Shown here: positions 8,880 through 17,248 of the stretch, piece after piece
Layout of the letters: every line of letters starts with the position of its first letter
How positions within the stretch are numbered: the first letter of the stretch is position 1
Source: Robiginitomaculum_A sp036478535
Lineage (GTDB): Bacteria > Pseudomonadota > Alphaproteobacteria > Caulobacterales > Maricaulaceae
Length of the DNA stretch: 64,000 bases
Reading direction: 5' to 3'
Assembly (NCBI GenBank): GCA_965224735.1
Contig: OZ245059.1
Span: 992,001 to 1,056,000, forward strand
Translations under genes and position numbers: made by a program
The notes under the pieces: generated by a model
What the model was told of the DNA's origin: nothing
Database searches by the model: none
Seen by the model: only the letters and a program-made list of their open reading frames with translations

Positions 8880-9146
8880 TTAGTCAGCCATTGCTTTTAT
8901 GCGCTTAGAAAGGCGGGAAATTTTCCGTGAACCAGTGTTTTTATGAAAAATGCCTTTGCCAACGGCGCGCATCATTGCTGGACCAGCTTGCATAAGAGCT
9001 TCTTTAGCCGCTTTTTGGTCGCCTGCTATGATTGCGTCTTCAACTTTGCGCACTGTTGAGCGTACCAACGTGCGGCGATTTTTATTAACCACCGTTTTGC
9101 GAGCCATTTTGCGCACGCATTTTTTAGCTGATGATGTATTTGCCAT
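8880..9146 (-). CDS. rpsT: 30S ribosomal protein S20
   Basis: From ATG 9146 the product has 88 residues, the normal S20 size, beginning MANTSSAKKCVRKMARKT with the Lys/Arg-rich helices that bind 16S rRNA. The start is fixed by the Shine-Dalgarno GAGGA seven bases upstream (plus strand TCCTC at 9152-9156). An alternative upstream start would add seven residues across that ribosome-binding site. It ends just before a clear terminator, so it is probably a single-gene transcript. Confidence 0.96.
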   Translation of the reverse strand: MANTSSAKKCVRKMARKTVVNKNRRTLVRSTVRKVEDAIIAGDQKAAKEALMQAGPAMMRAVGKGIFHKNTGSRKISRLSKRIKAMAD

Positions 9147-9279
9147 AATATCCTCATAAAAGCCCACTCTATTGAGCCCACTCTCTTGAACCTAGTAAAT
9201 TTCGAACTGGCGCTATAGCCCTTACAATAAGGCGCGTCAACAGATGATTGCGCTAAACATGCGAGCTATTTTAGCGATA

Positions 9280-10056
9280 TTATTTGTTTTTGAAGTGCGG
9301 GCTACGTTTATCGACAAAGGCGGTCATGCCTTCCTTTTGATCTTGGGTGTTGAACATAGCTTGAAAAAGGCGGCGCTCAAAATGTATGCCTTGGGCCAGC
9401 GTTGTTTCAAAAGATGTGTTCACCGCCTCTTTTGTCATCATAGCGATTGGCAGAGATTGTGCCGCAATTTTTTCGGCAGCTTCTTTGGCTGTGTCCATAA
9501 GATCATCTAGGGGCACGATACGAGAAACAAGCCCAACTTTTTCAGCTTCATCAGCTCCCATCATTCGGCCCGTTAGGCACATATCCATGGCCTTGGCTTT
9601 GCCAACGGCTTTGGTGAGTCTTTGCGTACCGCCACTACCCGGCATAACACCAAGATTGATTTCAGGCTGGCCGAACCGTGCATTATCGGCAGCAATAATA
9701 AAATCACACATCATAGCAAGTTCACAGCCCCCGCCCAGCGCATAGCCCGCAACAGCGGCAATAATTGGTTTACGAAACCGCGCAACGCTCTCCCAATATA
9801 GCGCAAAGACATCATGGTTATACATGTCTAAAAACGTACTGTCTTTTAATTCTTTAATATCAGCGCCTGCTGCAAATGCTTTGTCTGAGCCTGTTAGGAT
9901 AACGCAGCTTATTTTATCATCAAGCTCAAGTTTCCCCAGCGCGCTGGCAAGTTCCATCGTTAACTCAGCGCAAAGGGCATTGAGCGCTTTTGGGCGGTTA
10001 AGCTTAATTGTGCAAACGCCGCCATCTCTGGTCACTTCGAGTGTCTTATAGCTCAT
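9280..10056 (-). CDS. Enoyl-CoA hydratase (crotonase family)
   Basis: This 258-residue protein is full length for short-chain enoyl-CoA hydratase, which hydrates trans-2-enoyl-CoA in fatty-acid beta-oxidation. The crotonase oxyanion-hole segment AFAAGADIKEL is present. So are both catalytic glutamates, in YALGGGCELAMMCD and GQPEINLGVMPGSGGTQRL. The ATG follows GGAGAGCCAAT. It sits between rpsT and mutM, as in many alphaproteobacteria, without a functional link to either. Confidence 0.94.
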   Translation of the reverse strand: MSYKTLEVTRDGGVCTIKLNRPKALNALCAELTMELASALGKLELDDKISCVILTGSDKAFAAGADIKELKDSTFLDMYNHDVFALYWESVARFRKPIIAAVAGYALGGGCELAMMCDFIIAADNARFGQPEINLGVMPGSGGTQRLTKAVGKAKAMDMCLTGRMMGADEAEKVGLVSRIVPLDDLMDTAKEAAEKIAAQSLPIAMMTKEAVNTSFETTLAQGIHFERRLFQAMFNTQDQKEGMTAFVDKRSPHFKNK

Positions 10057-10127
10057 ATTGGCTCTCCAATTTGTTCAAGGCTGCCTTTTACGCGCATATC
10101 AAGATTAAGTCACGCATAAATGAGAAC

Positions 10128-10952
10128 TTATATTTGACATTTAGGACAGTGAAAAGTCGATCGTCCCGATTGTTTTATGCGCGCAATTTTCCCAGTGCAA
10201 TCTTTGTTGTGACACGTATTTGCTTCCTGCCCGTAAACTTTGAAGCGGTGCTGGAAATAACCAAGCGAGCCATCCACCGCGCTAAAATCTTTCAAGGTGG
10301 AGCCGCCTGCTTTAATGGCACGCTCTAAAATTTTCTGTATTTCGGTACAAAGGCGCTCGCACTGAGCTTCATTCACATGGCACGATTTACGCAGAGGCGA
10401 AATTTTGGCGCTATAAAGTGCTTCGCAAACATATATATTGCCAAGCCCCGCCACCACGCGCTGATCAAGCAAGGCGGTTTTAATCGGGGATTTTTTGCCG
10501 CGCAGGGCACCGTATAGAGCAGGGCCGTGGAAATTGTTGGACAATGGCTCTGGCCCTAGGTTTGCGAGGCGGCCCAATTTGTCTTGGCCTAGCAGCTCCA
10601 TAAAGCCAAACCGTCTTGGGTCATTATATATGATAGGAGTTTTCTCTCCGCGCATGGTAAAAATGACATGATCATGCTTTGGGTTTTCGCGCCCGCGCGC
10701 AGCGCCAATAATAAAACTACCCGACATGCCCAAATGCATAAGTAAAGTTTCTCCGCTTGATAAATCAGCTTTGAGGAATTTTGCCCTGCGGGAGAGCGTG
10801 ATCAGCGTTGTACCCACAAGCCTTGATTTGAAATTACTGGGGAAGGGGAAGCGTATATCAGCCCGGTTTAAAACCACGTTTTCAAACACGCGCCCTTCCA
10901 TAACGGGTGCAAGTCCGCGTTTTACTGTTTCGACTTCTGGCAGTTCAGGCAT
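10128..10952 (-). CDS. mutM: Formamidopyrimidine-DNA glycosylase
   Basis: MutM removes 8-oxoguanine and ring-opened purines from DNA. The protein (274 aa) starts MPELPEVETVKRGL, giving the catalytic Pro2 and Glu3 after methionine removal. The helix-two-turn-helix region includes VAGLGNIYVCEALY. The C-terminal zinc finger is intact, with cysteines in CHNKDC and CPKCQ around GRSTFHC. The start follows AAGGATTCT. It is divergent from ubiE with about 43 bp between them, which must hold both promoters. Confidence 0.97.
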   Translation of the reverse strand: MPELPEVETVKRGLAPVMEGRVFENVVLNRADIRFPFPSNFKSRLVGTTLITLSRRAKFLKADLSSGETLLMHLGMSGSFIIGAARGRENPKHDHVIFTMRGEKTPIIYNDPRRFGFMELLGQDKLGRLANLGPEPLSNNFHGPALYGALRGKKSPIKTALLDQRVVAGLGNIYVCEALYSAKISPLRKSCHVNEAQCERLCTEIQKILERAIKAGGSTLKDFSAVDGSLGYFQHRFKVYGQEANTCHNKDCTGKIARIKQSGRSTFHCPKCQI

Positions 10953-10995
10953 AGAATCCTTTGTAATTTACACCCGCTTAGCGTAAAGCAAAACC

Positions 10996-11763
10996 ATGAG
11001 CAATGAAAAGACTATTGATTTTGGGTTTGAAGAGGTTCCGATTTCGGAAAAGGCGGGGCGGGTGCGCGGCGTGTTTGACAGTGTAGCCTCTAAATATGAC
11101 CTTATGAATGATGCCATGAGCATGGGGGTGCATCGCCTCTGGAAAGATATGACCATAGCTAAAATCAACCCCCAGCCGGGCGAGGTTCATGTGGATGTTG
11201 CTGGCGGCACGGGGGATTTGGCGCGGCGGTTTATCAAGCGTGCGGATGCGGTGCGCGTACGGCGCGGCGGGCAACCTGCCAAAGCGTTTGTCACTGATAT
11301 AAATGCCGAGATGTTGCTGGCGGGTATTGATCCAAGAAAAGATGCGGATATGGATTTAATGCGGGTGTGCGGGGACGCGCAAAGATTGCCATTTCCTGAT
11401 AATTATGCGAATGTCGTCACGATAGCTTTTGGCATACGCAATGTGACGGACAGGGATATGGCTTTGCGCGATATGCGCAGGGTTTTAAAGCCAGGCGGGC
11501 GGTTTTATTGCCTGGAGTTCTCAACGCCGCCAACAAAGTGGCTTCGTAAGTTTTATGATCTTTATTGTTTTAATGTTATCCCAAAAATGGGCGGCGTTTT
11601 TACGGGCGATAGCGAGAGTTATCAATATCTGGTCGAGTCCATCCGCAAATTCCCTCGCCAGCAAGAGTTTGCGGCCATGCTAAGAAATGCAGGGTTCAAA
11701 CGGGTAAGTTTTGAGGATTACAGCGGCGGTGTTTGCGCGCTTCACTGGGGCTGGAAAGTTTAG
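10996..11763 (+). CDS. ubiE: Ubiquinone/menaquinone biosynthesis C-methyltransferase
   Basis: UbiE adds the C-methyl group of the quinone ring using S-adenosylmethionine. The 255-residue protein shows the family segments VASKYDLMNDAMSMGVHRLWK, the SAM motif VDVAGGTGDLARRF, and GIRNVTDRDMALRDMRRVLKPGG. The C-terminus ends in the usual GGVCALHWGWKV. In most alphaproteobacteria ubiE is followed by ubiB. Here it is followed by a duplicated 20-bp sequence and a DUF2946-like gene instead. Confidence 0.96.
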   Translation: MSNEKTIDFGFEEVPISEKAGRVRGVFDSVASKYDLMNDAMSMGVHRLWKDMTIAKINPQPGEVHVDVAGGTGDLARRFIKRADAVRVRRGGQPAKAFVTDINAEMLLAGIDPRKDADMDLMRVCGDAQRLPFPDNYANVVTIAFGIRNVTDRDMALRDMRRVLKPGGRFYCLEFSTPPTKWLRKFYDLYCFNVIPKMGGVFTGDSESYQYLVESIRKFPRQQEFAAMLRNAGFKRVSFEDYSGGVCALHWGWKV

Positions 11764-11773
11764 TCTTGCACCC

Positions 11774-11810
11774 AGACCCCGTCTTTCATATTGAGACCCC
11801 GTCTTTCATT
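11774..11810 (+). repeat. Tandem duplication, 20-bp period
   Basis: AGACCCCGTCTTTCAT occurs at 11774-11789 and again at 11794-11809, separated by ATTG. It lies directly after the ubiE stop. Confidence 0.8.
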
Positions 11811-11873
11811 ATGCGAGGCGGCAATTGGAAAAGTATCACACTTTATGATTTTATGATTTTTTATGACAATATC

Positions 11874-12332
11874 ATGTCCAAAGCACTACGATTTGCATTT
11901 TTGATACTGCTTATCGGTGCTTTCTTGCTGTCTGGTTTCCTACCAAAAGAAGCAATGTTTGCCAAAAACGAGCAAACTGGGCAAATACAAATTCAAATAT
12001 GTTCTGCGCGCGGTGCAAATTATCTGTCATTAAGCGAATTCTTGGATAAAACAAATGCTACGCAAACCCAAACCTTGCGAACCCAAACCTTGCGGACTCA
12101 GATTTTATTAAGTAAAAATGGTGCGCCTGTTCGTGATCATGACAAACGTGGGCCTCACTCTGATTGCCCGTCTATCATCCCCGCCTCTACGGCCATAGCT
12201 AGCGGCTATTTTGTGCCTTTTGCCCCAGTGCGCATGGCAAAATCTGTTTTACACAGCCCGCCGCAACCCGCTGCATTTGTAGGCCAAATGCCTATTCGCT
12301 TATCAGCGCGCGGCCCGCCTCTCTGCATTTAA
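11874..12332 (+). CDS. DUF2946-like secreted protein
   Basis: From ATG 11874 the product has 152 residues: a basic start and hydrophobic signal-peptide-like segment (FAFLILLIGAFLLSGF), a middle Gln/Thr-rich stretch with an imperfect QTLRTQTLRTQ duplication, DHDKRGPHSDCP, and an ending LSARGPPLCI. A His-rich HxDCP segment plus a terminal RGPP is what DUF2946 proteins show, and these sit next to TonB-dependent receptors, often copper-linked. The second Cys of the usual CPxC is Ile here. An in-frame GTG-like extension upstream (11733) overlaps ubiE and the duplicated sequence and is unlikely. Function is unknown; a metal-related envelope role is inference. Confidence 0.6.
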   Translation: MSKALRFAFLILLIGAFLLSGFLPKEAMFAKNEQTGQIQIQICSARGANYLSLSEFLDKTNATQTQTLRTQTLRTQILLSKNGAPVRDHDKRGPHSDCPSIIPASTAIASGYFVPFAPVRMAKSVLHSPPQPAAFVGQMPIRLSARGPPLCI

Positions 12333-12438
12333 CACCCAAAAATATTTCTAATCAAACATTGAAAATTACTGCGCCGTTTTGCGGGTGCAGCCTTTGGCTT
12401 TTTTGTGAATTGCCAAAAACAAACTTATGGAGATAAAT

Positions 12439-14547
12439 GTGAAACACTCATATTTTAGCTTAACATGCGCGGGGCTACTTGCCAGCCTTTCGCTTAGCAC
12501 AAGCCTTATGGCTTATGGGCAAGAACAAGAAACTATCTTTAAAGATATTATAACGGTTAATGGCACCATTATTACGCCGCTTGAGGTCGATACTATGATT
12601 CCTGAAATTGAGCCACTTTCAGGCCCTGATATTGTTCGCTATATTGCGCGTCTGCCTGGCATGAATATAAACAATAACGGGCAGATATCAGGCCAAGTGC
12701 AGTACCGGGGACTGTTTGGCCCGCGTATTAATGTTAAGGTCAATGGCGAAACTATTGCCTCTGGCGGTCCTGGCTGGATGGATCCACCTTTGCACTATGC
12801 GCCTATGCCGCTTATTAGCCACATTGAAGTCGATCGGGGGGTTTCTCCTGTGCGCAATGGCCCGGGCTTTGCGGGCGGTGTTAATGCTGTGTTTAAATTT
12901 ACTGATTTCACAAAAAAACCAGACTTTGCTTTAGGGTATGATGTCAATGGCGCCTATAGAAGCGCTGATAATGGCACTGCTTATGGGGGAATTATTGGTC
13001 TTAGTAATGATCAATTTCGGTTCAATATTATGGCTTCTGATGAGAACGGTGATAATTTAAAATTCCCAGGCGGTGAAATCAGTGCAACCGAATATCATAG
13101 GCTTGTTTACGGCGTGTCTAGCGGCGTGAGAGTAGGTCAACATGAATTTGGCCTAGAGTTAAGGCGGCAAGAAACAGATAATAGTGGCAATCCGCCATTT
13201 CCCATGGACATCAGGTTTTTTAATTCTGATTTCGCAACATTGACATATAAAGGTGATTTTGACTTTGGCAGGCTAGAAGCGAAATTTAGCGGCGGCGAAA
13301 TTTCGCACGGCATGACAAACTTTCTAATGCGTCCCGCGCCTGCGAGCCGGGCTTTGTATCGCGAGACCCTCGCAAGTTCTTTCAAAAGAGATGCTTCGCT
13401 CATGGCTGCTTTTAAATTGGCAGAAGGTGAGCTGAAACTCGGTGCTGACACAGAATTCACAAAATTTAAATCGCGCATTGGCAATCCAAATAACGCAGGT
13501 TTTTATCTCGATAATGTAGCAATCGTTTCGCAAGATAGGAATGGTTTGTTTGCAGAATGGACTGGAGCCCTCGCAAGTTTAAATGTCGAAATAGGCGGGC
13601 GTGTTGATTGGTACGGCTCTAAAGCAGGGCAGGCAAGCGTAGGCCCCGCCTTGCCAATGATGCCGCATATGCTCGCAAAAGCTTATAATAAGACGGCTAG
13701 AGTCTGGGGTGACACCACATTTGATGGCGTGTTGCGTTTATGGAAAAATACGGACGGGCCAATCACATGGCGCACCACTTTGGCCCGTAAAACGCGCGTT
13801 CCTGGACATCTTGACCGTTTTGCCTGGTTGCCAACAACGGCAAGCGCCGGACTTGCGGATGGTAATATTTATCTTGGCGATCAAGCGATAAAATCTGAGA
13901 AGGCTTGGAGCGGCGAACTTGGTTTTGATTACCGATCAAAGCAGGCTTATTTTCGCCCGACAGTTTTTTACCGCTCTATCGATGATTATATCCAGGGAAT
14001 ACCATTTGATGATACCGTTGGCGTTATTGATACACCGCAAGAAATGGTTGCTAGAATGAATGGCGATCCAACGCCGCTCAAATTTGGCAATGTAGATGCA
14101 AAGTTATATGGCGTAGATATGGACTTTGGTGTTAAACTAAGCGGGCCATGGCGTATAGATGGCACAGCGTCTTATGTGCGCGGGCAACGCCGCGACATTA
14201 ATGACAATCTTTACAGGGTCTCTCCGCCAAACCTGAGCCTAACTGGAACTTACGAAACGAAAGATTGGTCATTGAGCCTTGAAGGGAAATTTGTAGCCAA
14301 GCAAAATAATGTGTCGGCGAGCAATTCAGAGCTTGCAACAGATGGTTATACTGTGGTTGGCCTATCAGGCAATTACCAAATTCGCAAAGGCATTATGGTG
14401 AGCGCCGGGGTGGAAAATATTTTTGATACTTTCTATGCGGAGCATTTGTCTGGCTATAACCGGATCAAAAATTCCGATGTACCGCTTGGTGTGCGTTTGC
14501 CAGGGGCGGGGCGAGGCGTTTATATAAAACTGATGCTTAGGAATTAA
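12439..14547 (+). CDS. TonB-dependent outer-membrane receptor, possibly metal-related
   Basis: GTG 12439 sits five bases after GGAGAT and begins a good signal peptide (KHSYFSLTCAGLLASLSLS...), so it is preferred over ATG 12427. The plug domain follows, with LSGPDIVRYIARLPGMNI, VQYRGLFGPRINVKVNG, ASGGPGWMDPPLHYAPMP and HIEVDRGVSPVRNGPGFAGGVNAV. The rest is a 22-strand-barrel-type sequence ending in the receptor motif VSAGVENIFDTFYAEH. It imports a ligand across the outer membrane using TonB energy. The GGPxWMDPP segment and the DUF2946-like neighbour suggest a metal such as copper, but the substrate is not proven. Confidence 0.88.
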   Translation: MKHSYFSLTCAGLLASLSLSTSLMAYGQEQETIFKDIITVNGTIITPLEVDTMIPEIEPLSGPDIVRYIARLPGMNINNNGQISGQVQYRGLFGPRINVKVNGETIASGGPGWMDPPLHYAPMPLISHIEVDRGVSPVRNGPGFAGGVNAVFKFTDFTKKPDFALGYDVNGAYRSADNGTAYGGIIGLSNDQFRFNIMASDENGDNLKFPGGEISATEYHRLVYGVSSGVRVGQHEFGLELRRQETDNSGNPPFPMDIRFFNSDFATLTYKGDFDFGRLEAKFSGGEISHGMTNFLMRPAPASRALYRETLASSFKRDASLMAAFKLAEGELKLGADTEFTKFKSRIGNPNNAGFYLDNVAIVSQDRNGLFAEWTGALASLNVEIGGRVDWYGSKAGQASVGPALPMMPHMLAKAYNKTARVWGDTTFDGVLRLWKNTDGPITWRTTLARKTRVPGHLDRFAWLPTTASAGLADGNIYLGDQAIKSEKAWSGELGFDYRSKQAYFRPTVFYRSIDDYIQGIPFDDTVGVIDTPQEMVARMNGDPTPLKFGNVDAKLYGVDMDFGVKLSGPWRIDGTASYVRGQRRDINDNLYRVSPPNLSLTGTYETKDWSLSLEGKFVAKQNNVSASNSELATDGYTVVGLSGNYQIRKGIMVSAGVENIFDTFYAEHLSGYNRIKNSDVPLGVRLPGAGRGVYIKLMLRN

Positions 14548-14571
14548 AACCTGATAAGAAACCAATTGCCG

Positions 14572-14600
14572 AAAAGGCTCGATATGTTCGAGCCTTTTTT
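14572..14600 (+). terminator. Bidirectional rho-independent terminator
   Basis: An 11-bp perfect stem (14572-14582 with 14588-14598, loop TATGT) is followed by T on the plus strand and, read from the other side, also ends in a T run. It serves the receptor gene and the convergent DUF6481 gene. Confidence 0.9.
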
Positions 14601-14631
14601 TATTTAGTGTTTTATGTTGTTACCCTTATAT

Positions 14632-14949
14632 TTATTTACGGTTTTTGCGAGCCGCATATTTGGCATCACGCCGCGCCTTTTGCTCGGTAGCCAATTTATC
14701 AGCCGCTAACTTTTGATCTTTTTCTTTTTGCGCTTTTACCGCCGCGTCTTGCAGAGCCTTAAATTTTCGCTTTTTCTCGTTTTCCGTTTGGCGAATTTCA
14801 CGTTCTTTCGCACGTTCAATCCGCTTTTGCGTTAACTTTTCTTTGTCTTCCGCGCTCATCTGCTTAGCCTTGGTGCGCTTGAGCATTTCAAGTTTAGCCT
14901 TTTTTTGGTTGGCCATTCTATCGTTAAAATTTGCGCCGTTAAAGCTCAT
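14632..14949 (-). CDS. DUF6481-like highly charged coiled-coil protein
   Basis: This 105-residue protein is almost entirely Lys, Glu, Arg, Ala and Gln. It begins MSFNGANFNDRMANQKKAKLE and continues as one long predicted helix or coiled coil ending ARRDAKYAARKNRK. That start and composition match the small DUF6481 family of alphaproteobacteria, whose function is unknown. No signal peptide is seen. It is probably cytoplasmic and could bind nucleic acid, given its basic C-terminus (inference). Confidence 0.7.
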   Translation of the reverse strand: MSFNGANFNDRMANQKKAKLEMLKRTKAKQMSAEDKEKLTQKRIERAKEREIRQTENEKKRKFKALQDAAVKAQKEKDQKLAADKLATEQKARRDAKYAARKNRK

Positions 14950-15040
14950 GGGAAAACACCTTTATTATCTATTGCTATAATTGTAGGCTATGTCGCTTAT
15001 TTTTGCAAAATATTCAAGTAAGATTTGTATAAAAATGCAT

Positions 15041-15084
15041 AAAGATAAAGGCCGCCTTAATATATTAAGGCGGCCTTTATCTTT
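15041..15084 (-). terminator. 44-bp perfect palindrome, probable terminator of the lipoprotein gene
   Basis: Arms 15041-15062 and 15063-15084 are exact reverse complements, so the hairpin has no fixed loop. The centre is GC-rich (GGCCGCC) and the outer part is AT-rich, ending in TATCTTT. It lies 24 bases after the stop of the minus-strand lipoprotein and between two minus-strand genes. Confidence 0.7.
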
Positions 15085-15107
15085 ATAAGTATTTTGCCAA
15101 TTTGTCT

Positions 15108-15725
15108 TTAGGATTTAACCTCGGGGTACACAATTTTCTCGCCAAGATTATCAAGAACTTGTTTTGCGTTAAAGGCATTGTCTTTATTTTCTGGCTTGCT
15201 GCCTTTGCCAAATCTAACCTCTGCACTTGCTTTATAGCGCGTGATTTCCTGGTAATTAAAGCGTGAACCCCACGCATCACGGAACGGGGTATACCCGTCA
15301 AAAGCTCGGCCAAAGTGTGACCAGCGTGTGCGGTAAAATGGATGGTAGTAAGGGCTATAAAACGGGTTACTCCATCCATAGCGCGGGTGATAATAACTAT
15401 AATCAAACATACCATAATACGGATCATTAAACCCAGTATTTATGACGCGCGTTTTCTTATCAGTGCCACGGTTTGTAAGAACGAAATAAGTATATCCTTT
15501 TTGCTTGGTTAGTTCAGCAGCTCTATAAAGCAGATATGTTTCAACGGTTTGCCTGTCGGTGAGGCTATTACCATCAAAGCTAATGAGAACGCGATTGTTT
15601 TCAATTTTTGTTTCAGAAAATCCGTTGCCTTTGCCGTTTACGGCAGGTTGGTAGGGCGTTGCAGTGGCGCACGCTGTTAAAACGGCGAGACTGGTGATTA
15701 TGGCTAGGCGTTTTAAAATTTTCAT
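15108..15725 (-). CDS. CC0125/CC1285-type lipoprotein
   Basis: The 205-residue product has a lipoprotein signal peptide (MKILKRLAIITSLAVLTAC). The mature part starts with ATATPYQPAVNGKGNGFSETKIENNRVLISFDGNSLT and VETYLLYRAAELTKQKGYTYFVL, which match a small family named after Caulobacter proteins. A Tyr/Pro/His/Phe-rich stretch follows (FDYSYYHPRYGWSNPFYSPYYHPFYRTRW). The function of the family is unknown; it is presumably anchored in the outer membrane. A perfect 44-bp palindrome follows the gene. Confidence 0.75.
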   Translation of the reverse strand: MKILKRLAIITSLAVLTACATATPYQPAVNGKGNGFSETKIENNRVLISFDGNSLTDRQTVETYLLYRAAELTKQKGYTYFVLTNRGTDKKTRVINTGFNDPYYGMFDYSYYHPRYGWSNPFYSPYYHPFYRTRWSHFGRAFDGYTPFRDAWGSRFNYQEITRYKASAEVRFGKGSKPENKDNAFNAKQVLDNLGEKIVYPEVKS

Positions 15726-15821
15726 CGAGGCTCTCCAGCACTATATTAGCTTTCTTGTGGATATGCTATAACCTAGGCACGGTTATTTTACAAGATACTG
15801 TGCCGCACAATCCTGTTAAGA

Positions 15822-16241
15822 TTAAGTAATGTTCTTCAAAATAGAAATACTCCAAAACAAAAGCCCAAGCCCGATAAGCATGGCTACAAGGCCAAATGGC
15901 CAATAGGGAAGTCTTAAAACCAAACTAATGCCGCCAAGGCTGCAAAAGGGCAGACTAAGGATTGTGCCAGCCAGCCCAATAGATTTTTTTGGCCCAAACC
16001 CGCGCACATGCCTGGCCATAAAAAACACGAGCAGCGCTGGTAGATAAAACCCAGCCATAAAGCCAAAACACAAGAGAAACGCCTGTGCATTGCCAAGCCT
16101 TGAACGGCCATCTCCTAAAAACCCTAAGAAAGCATAGCCTGCAACCGCGAAGGAAAGCGCGCCGATAAACAGCGCGCAAAGCATGATGATCAAAGACCAA
16201 TAGGCGAGTTTGGGACGGCATATAAGGCGTGTGGAGTGCAT
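15822..16241 (-). CDS. Small membrane protein of unknown function
   Basis: From ATG 16241 the product has 139 residues with four hydrophobic segments (LIIMLCALFIGALSFAVAGY, AFLLCFGFMAGFYLPALLVF, AGTILSLPFCSLGGISLVL and PFGLVAMLIGLGLLFW). A TTG at 16250 would add three residues. There is no clear ribosome-binding site and no family that I recognise. Two overlapping frames on the same strand are also open, which lowers confidence. This frame is preferred because its hydrophobic periodicity and charge placement fit a real membrane protein. Confidence 0.5.
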   Translation of the reverse strand: MHSTRLICRPKLAYWSLIIMLCALFIGALSFAVAGYAFLGFLGDGRSRLGNAQAFLLCFGFMAGFYLPALLVFFMARHVRGFGPKKSIGLAGTILSLPFCSLGGISLVLRLPYWPFGLVAMLIGLGLLFWSISILKNIT

Positions 16242-16343
16242 AGTAAACAAATACGGCTAATGTGACAACAAAGAGTAAACCTTGCTTTGGCATTATTAAA
16301 AAACAATGCTAAAGCAAGGTTTAAAACAGGCATAAGGAATACT

Positions 16344-16988
16344 ATGAAATGGTTTAAGCGCATTTTAGTTTTGTTCGTAATTTTGTTTATTGCTACAAGT
16401 TTGCATTATTTTTTGCCAAGGCGCGATATTGTGCAAATCGTTGGTACGGACGTAAAGCGTATGGATCTTGGAGAAAAATCCAAATTTTGGGATAAGGCTG
16501 ATGCGGGCACAAAAGAGGAGCTTACCCGCGATGTGCGGTTTATTAACACGATTGACCAAGAAGGGAAGTCACGTGTCTATCGTAACGAAGATACGAATTG
16601 GTCCTTCCCGCCCTATTTTAAGTTTGACAGTTCCGATCTAAGCGCCAAGGCGCAAAGTTTTGCCAGGCAAAATGGTGTCTGGATCGCTGTGACACATTAT
16701 GGCTGGCGGCTTAAAGTCTGGTCTAAATACCCAAATGCAACAAAAGTAAAAAAGGTAAGTGGCCCTGATGTAACGCTTGTTCCTTGGTTTAATATCATAT
16801 TTCTAAGTGTGTTCGCGCTTTTTGTGAACGGCATTATCCGTATGGTTTTCAAGTTTAAAAAAAGGCGTATCGACCCTATTGTTGATAAAATTGAGGACAC
16901 AGCCGAGGCGGCTCATGAAGAAATAACGGAAGTAAAAGAAGAGGTTGGCGGGTTTTTAAAGCGGGTGTTTAAAAAGAACAAACATTAG
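16344..16988 (+). CDS. DUF1523-family membrane protein
   Basis: ATG 16344 follows AAGGAATACT, a good ribosome-binding site. The 214-residue protein has an N-terminal membrane anchor (ILVLFVILFIATSLHYFLP). A periplasmic domain follows with the DUF1523 segments RRDIVQIVGTDVKR, DVRFINTIDQEGKSRVYRNEDT and WIAVTHYGWRLKVWSKYPNA. A second membrane segment (LVPWFNIIFLSVFALFVNGI) leads to a Glu/Lys-rich cytoplasmic tail. The family is common in alphaproteobacteria and has no assigned function. Confidence 0.82.
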   Translation: MKWFKRILVLFVILFIATSLHYFLPRRDIVQIVGTDVKRMDLGEKSKFWDKADAGTKEELTRDVRFINTIDQEGKSRVYRNEDTNWSFPPYFKFDSSDLSAKAQSFARQNGVWIAVTHYGWRLKVWSKYPNATKVKKVSGPDVTLVPWFNIIFLSVFALFVNGIIRMVFKFKKRRIDPIVDKIEDTAEAAHEEITEVKEEVGGFLKRVFKKNKH

Positions 16989-17063
16989 ACGTTACCAGCC
17001 AGAGCCGCCAGAGCCGCCAGATACTAATGACTTCGGCGCGAGCCATATCTATCGGGAATGTCC

Positions 17064-17098
17064 AATATGCGCCCTAATATGCGCCCCAATATGCGCCC
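17064..17098 (+). repeat. Three tandem copies of a 12-bp unit
   Basis: AATATGCGCCCT, AATATGCGCCCC and AATATGCGCCC lie head to tail upstream of the lipoprotein gene of the VWA operon. Nearby (17000-17022) GAGCCGCCA is also duplicated. The stretch 16989-17248 otherwise shows no gene; it must hold the operon promoter. Confidence 0.85.
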
Positions 17099-17248
17099 AT
17101 GCGTTCCAATATATTTTGTCATGAACGTAAAAAACAACATTAAACTTGACAAACCCCGCTCAGTTTGCGTTCATGTTACCTCGTGTATAAACTCTTTGTA
17201 AGGCTAGTTAGTCTCCTTGCGTGTATGAACCAAAAATTAGGATTTTGT

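Noticed and set aside
15914..16293. Two other open frames overlapping the small membrane protein
   Set aside because: Their composition is poorer for membrane proteins, and they overlap the chosen frame on the same strand.
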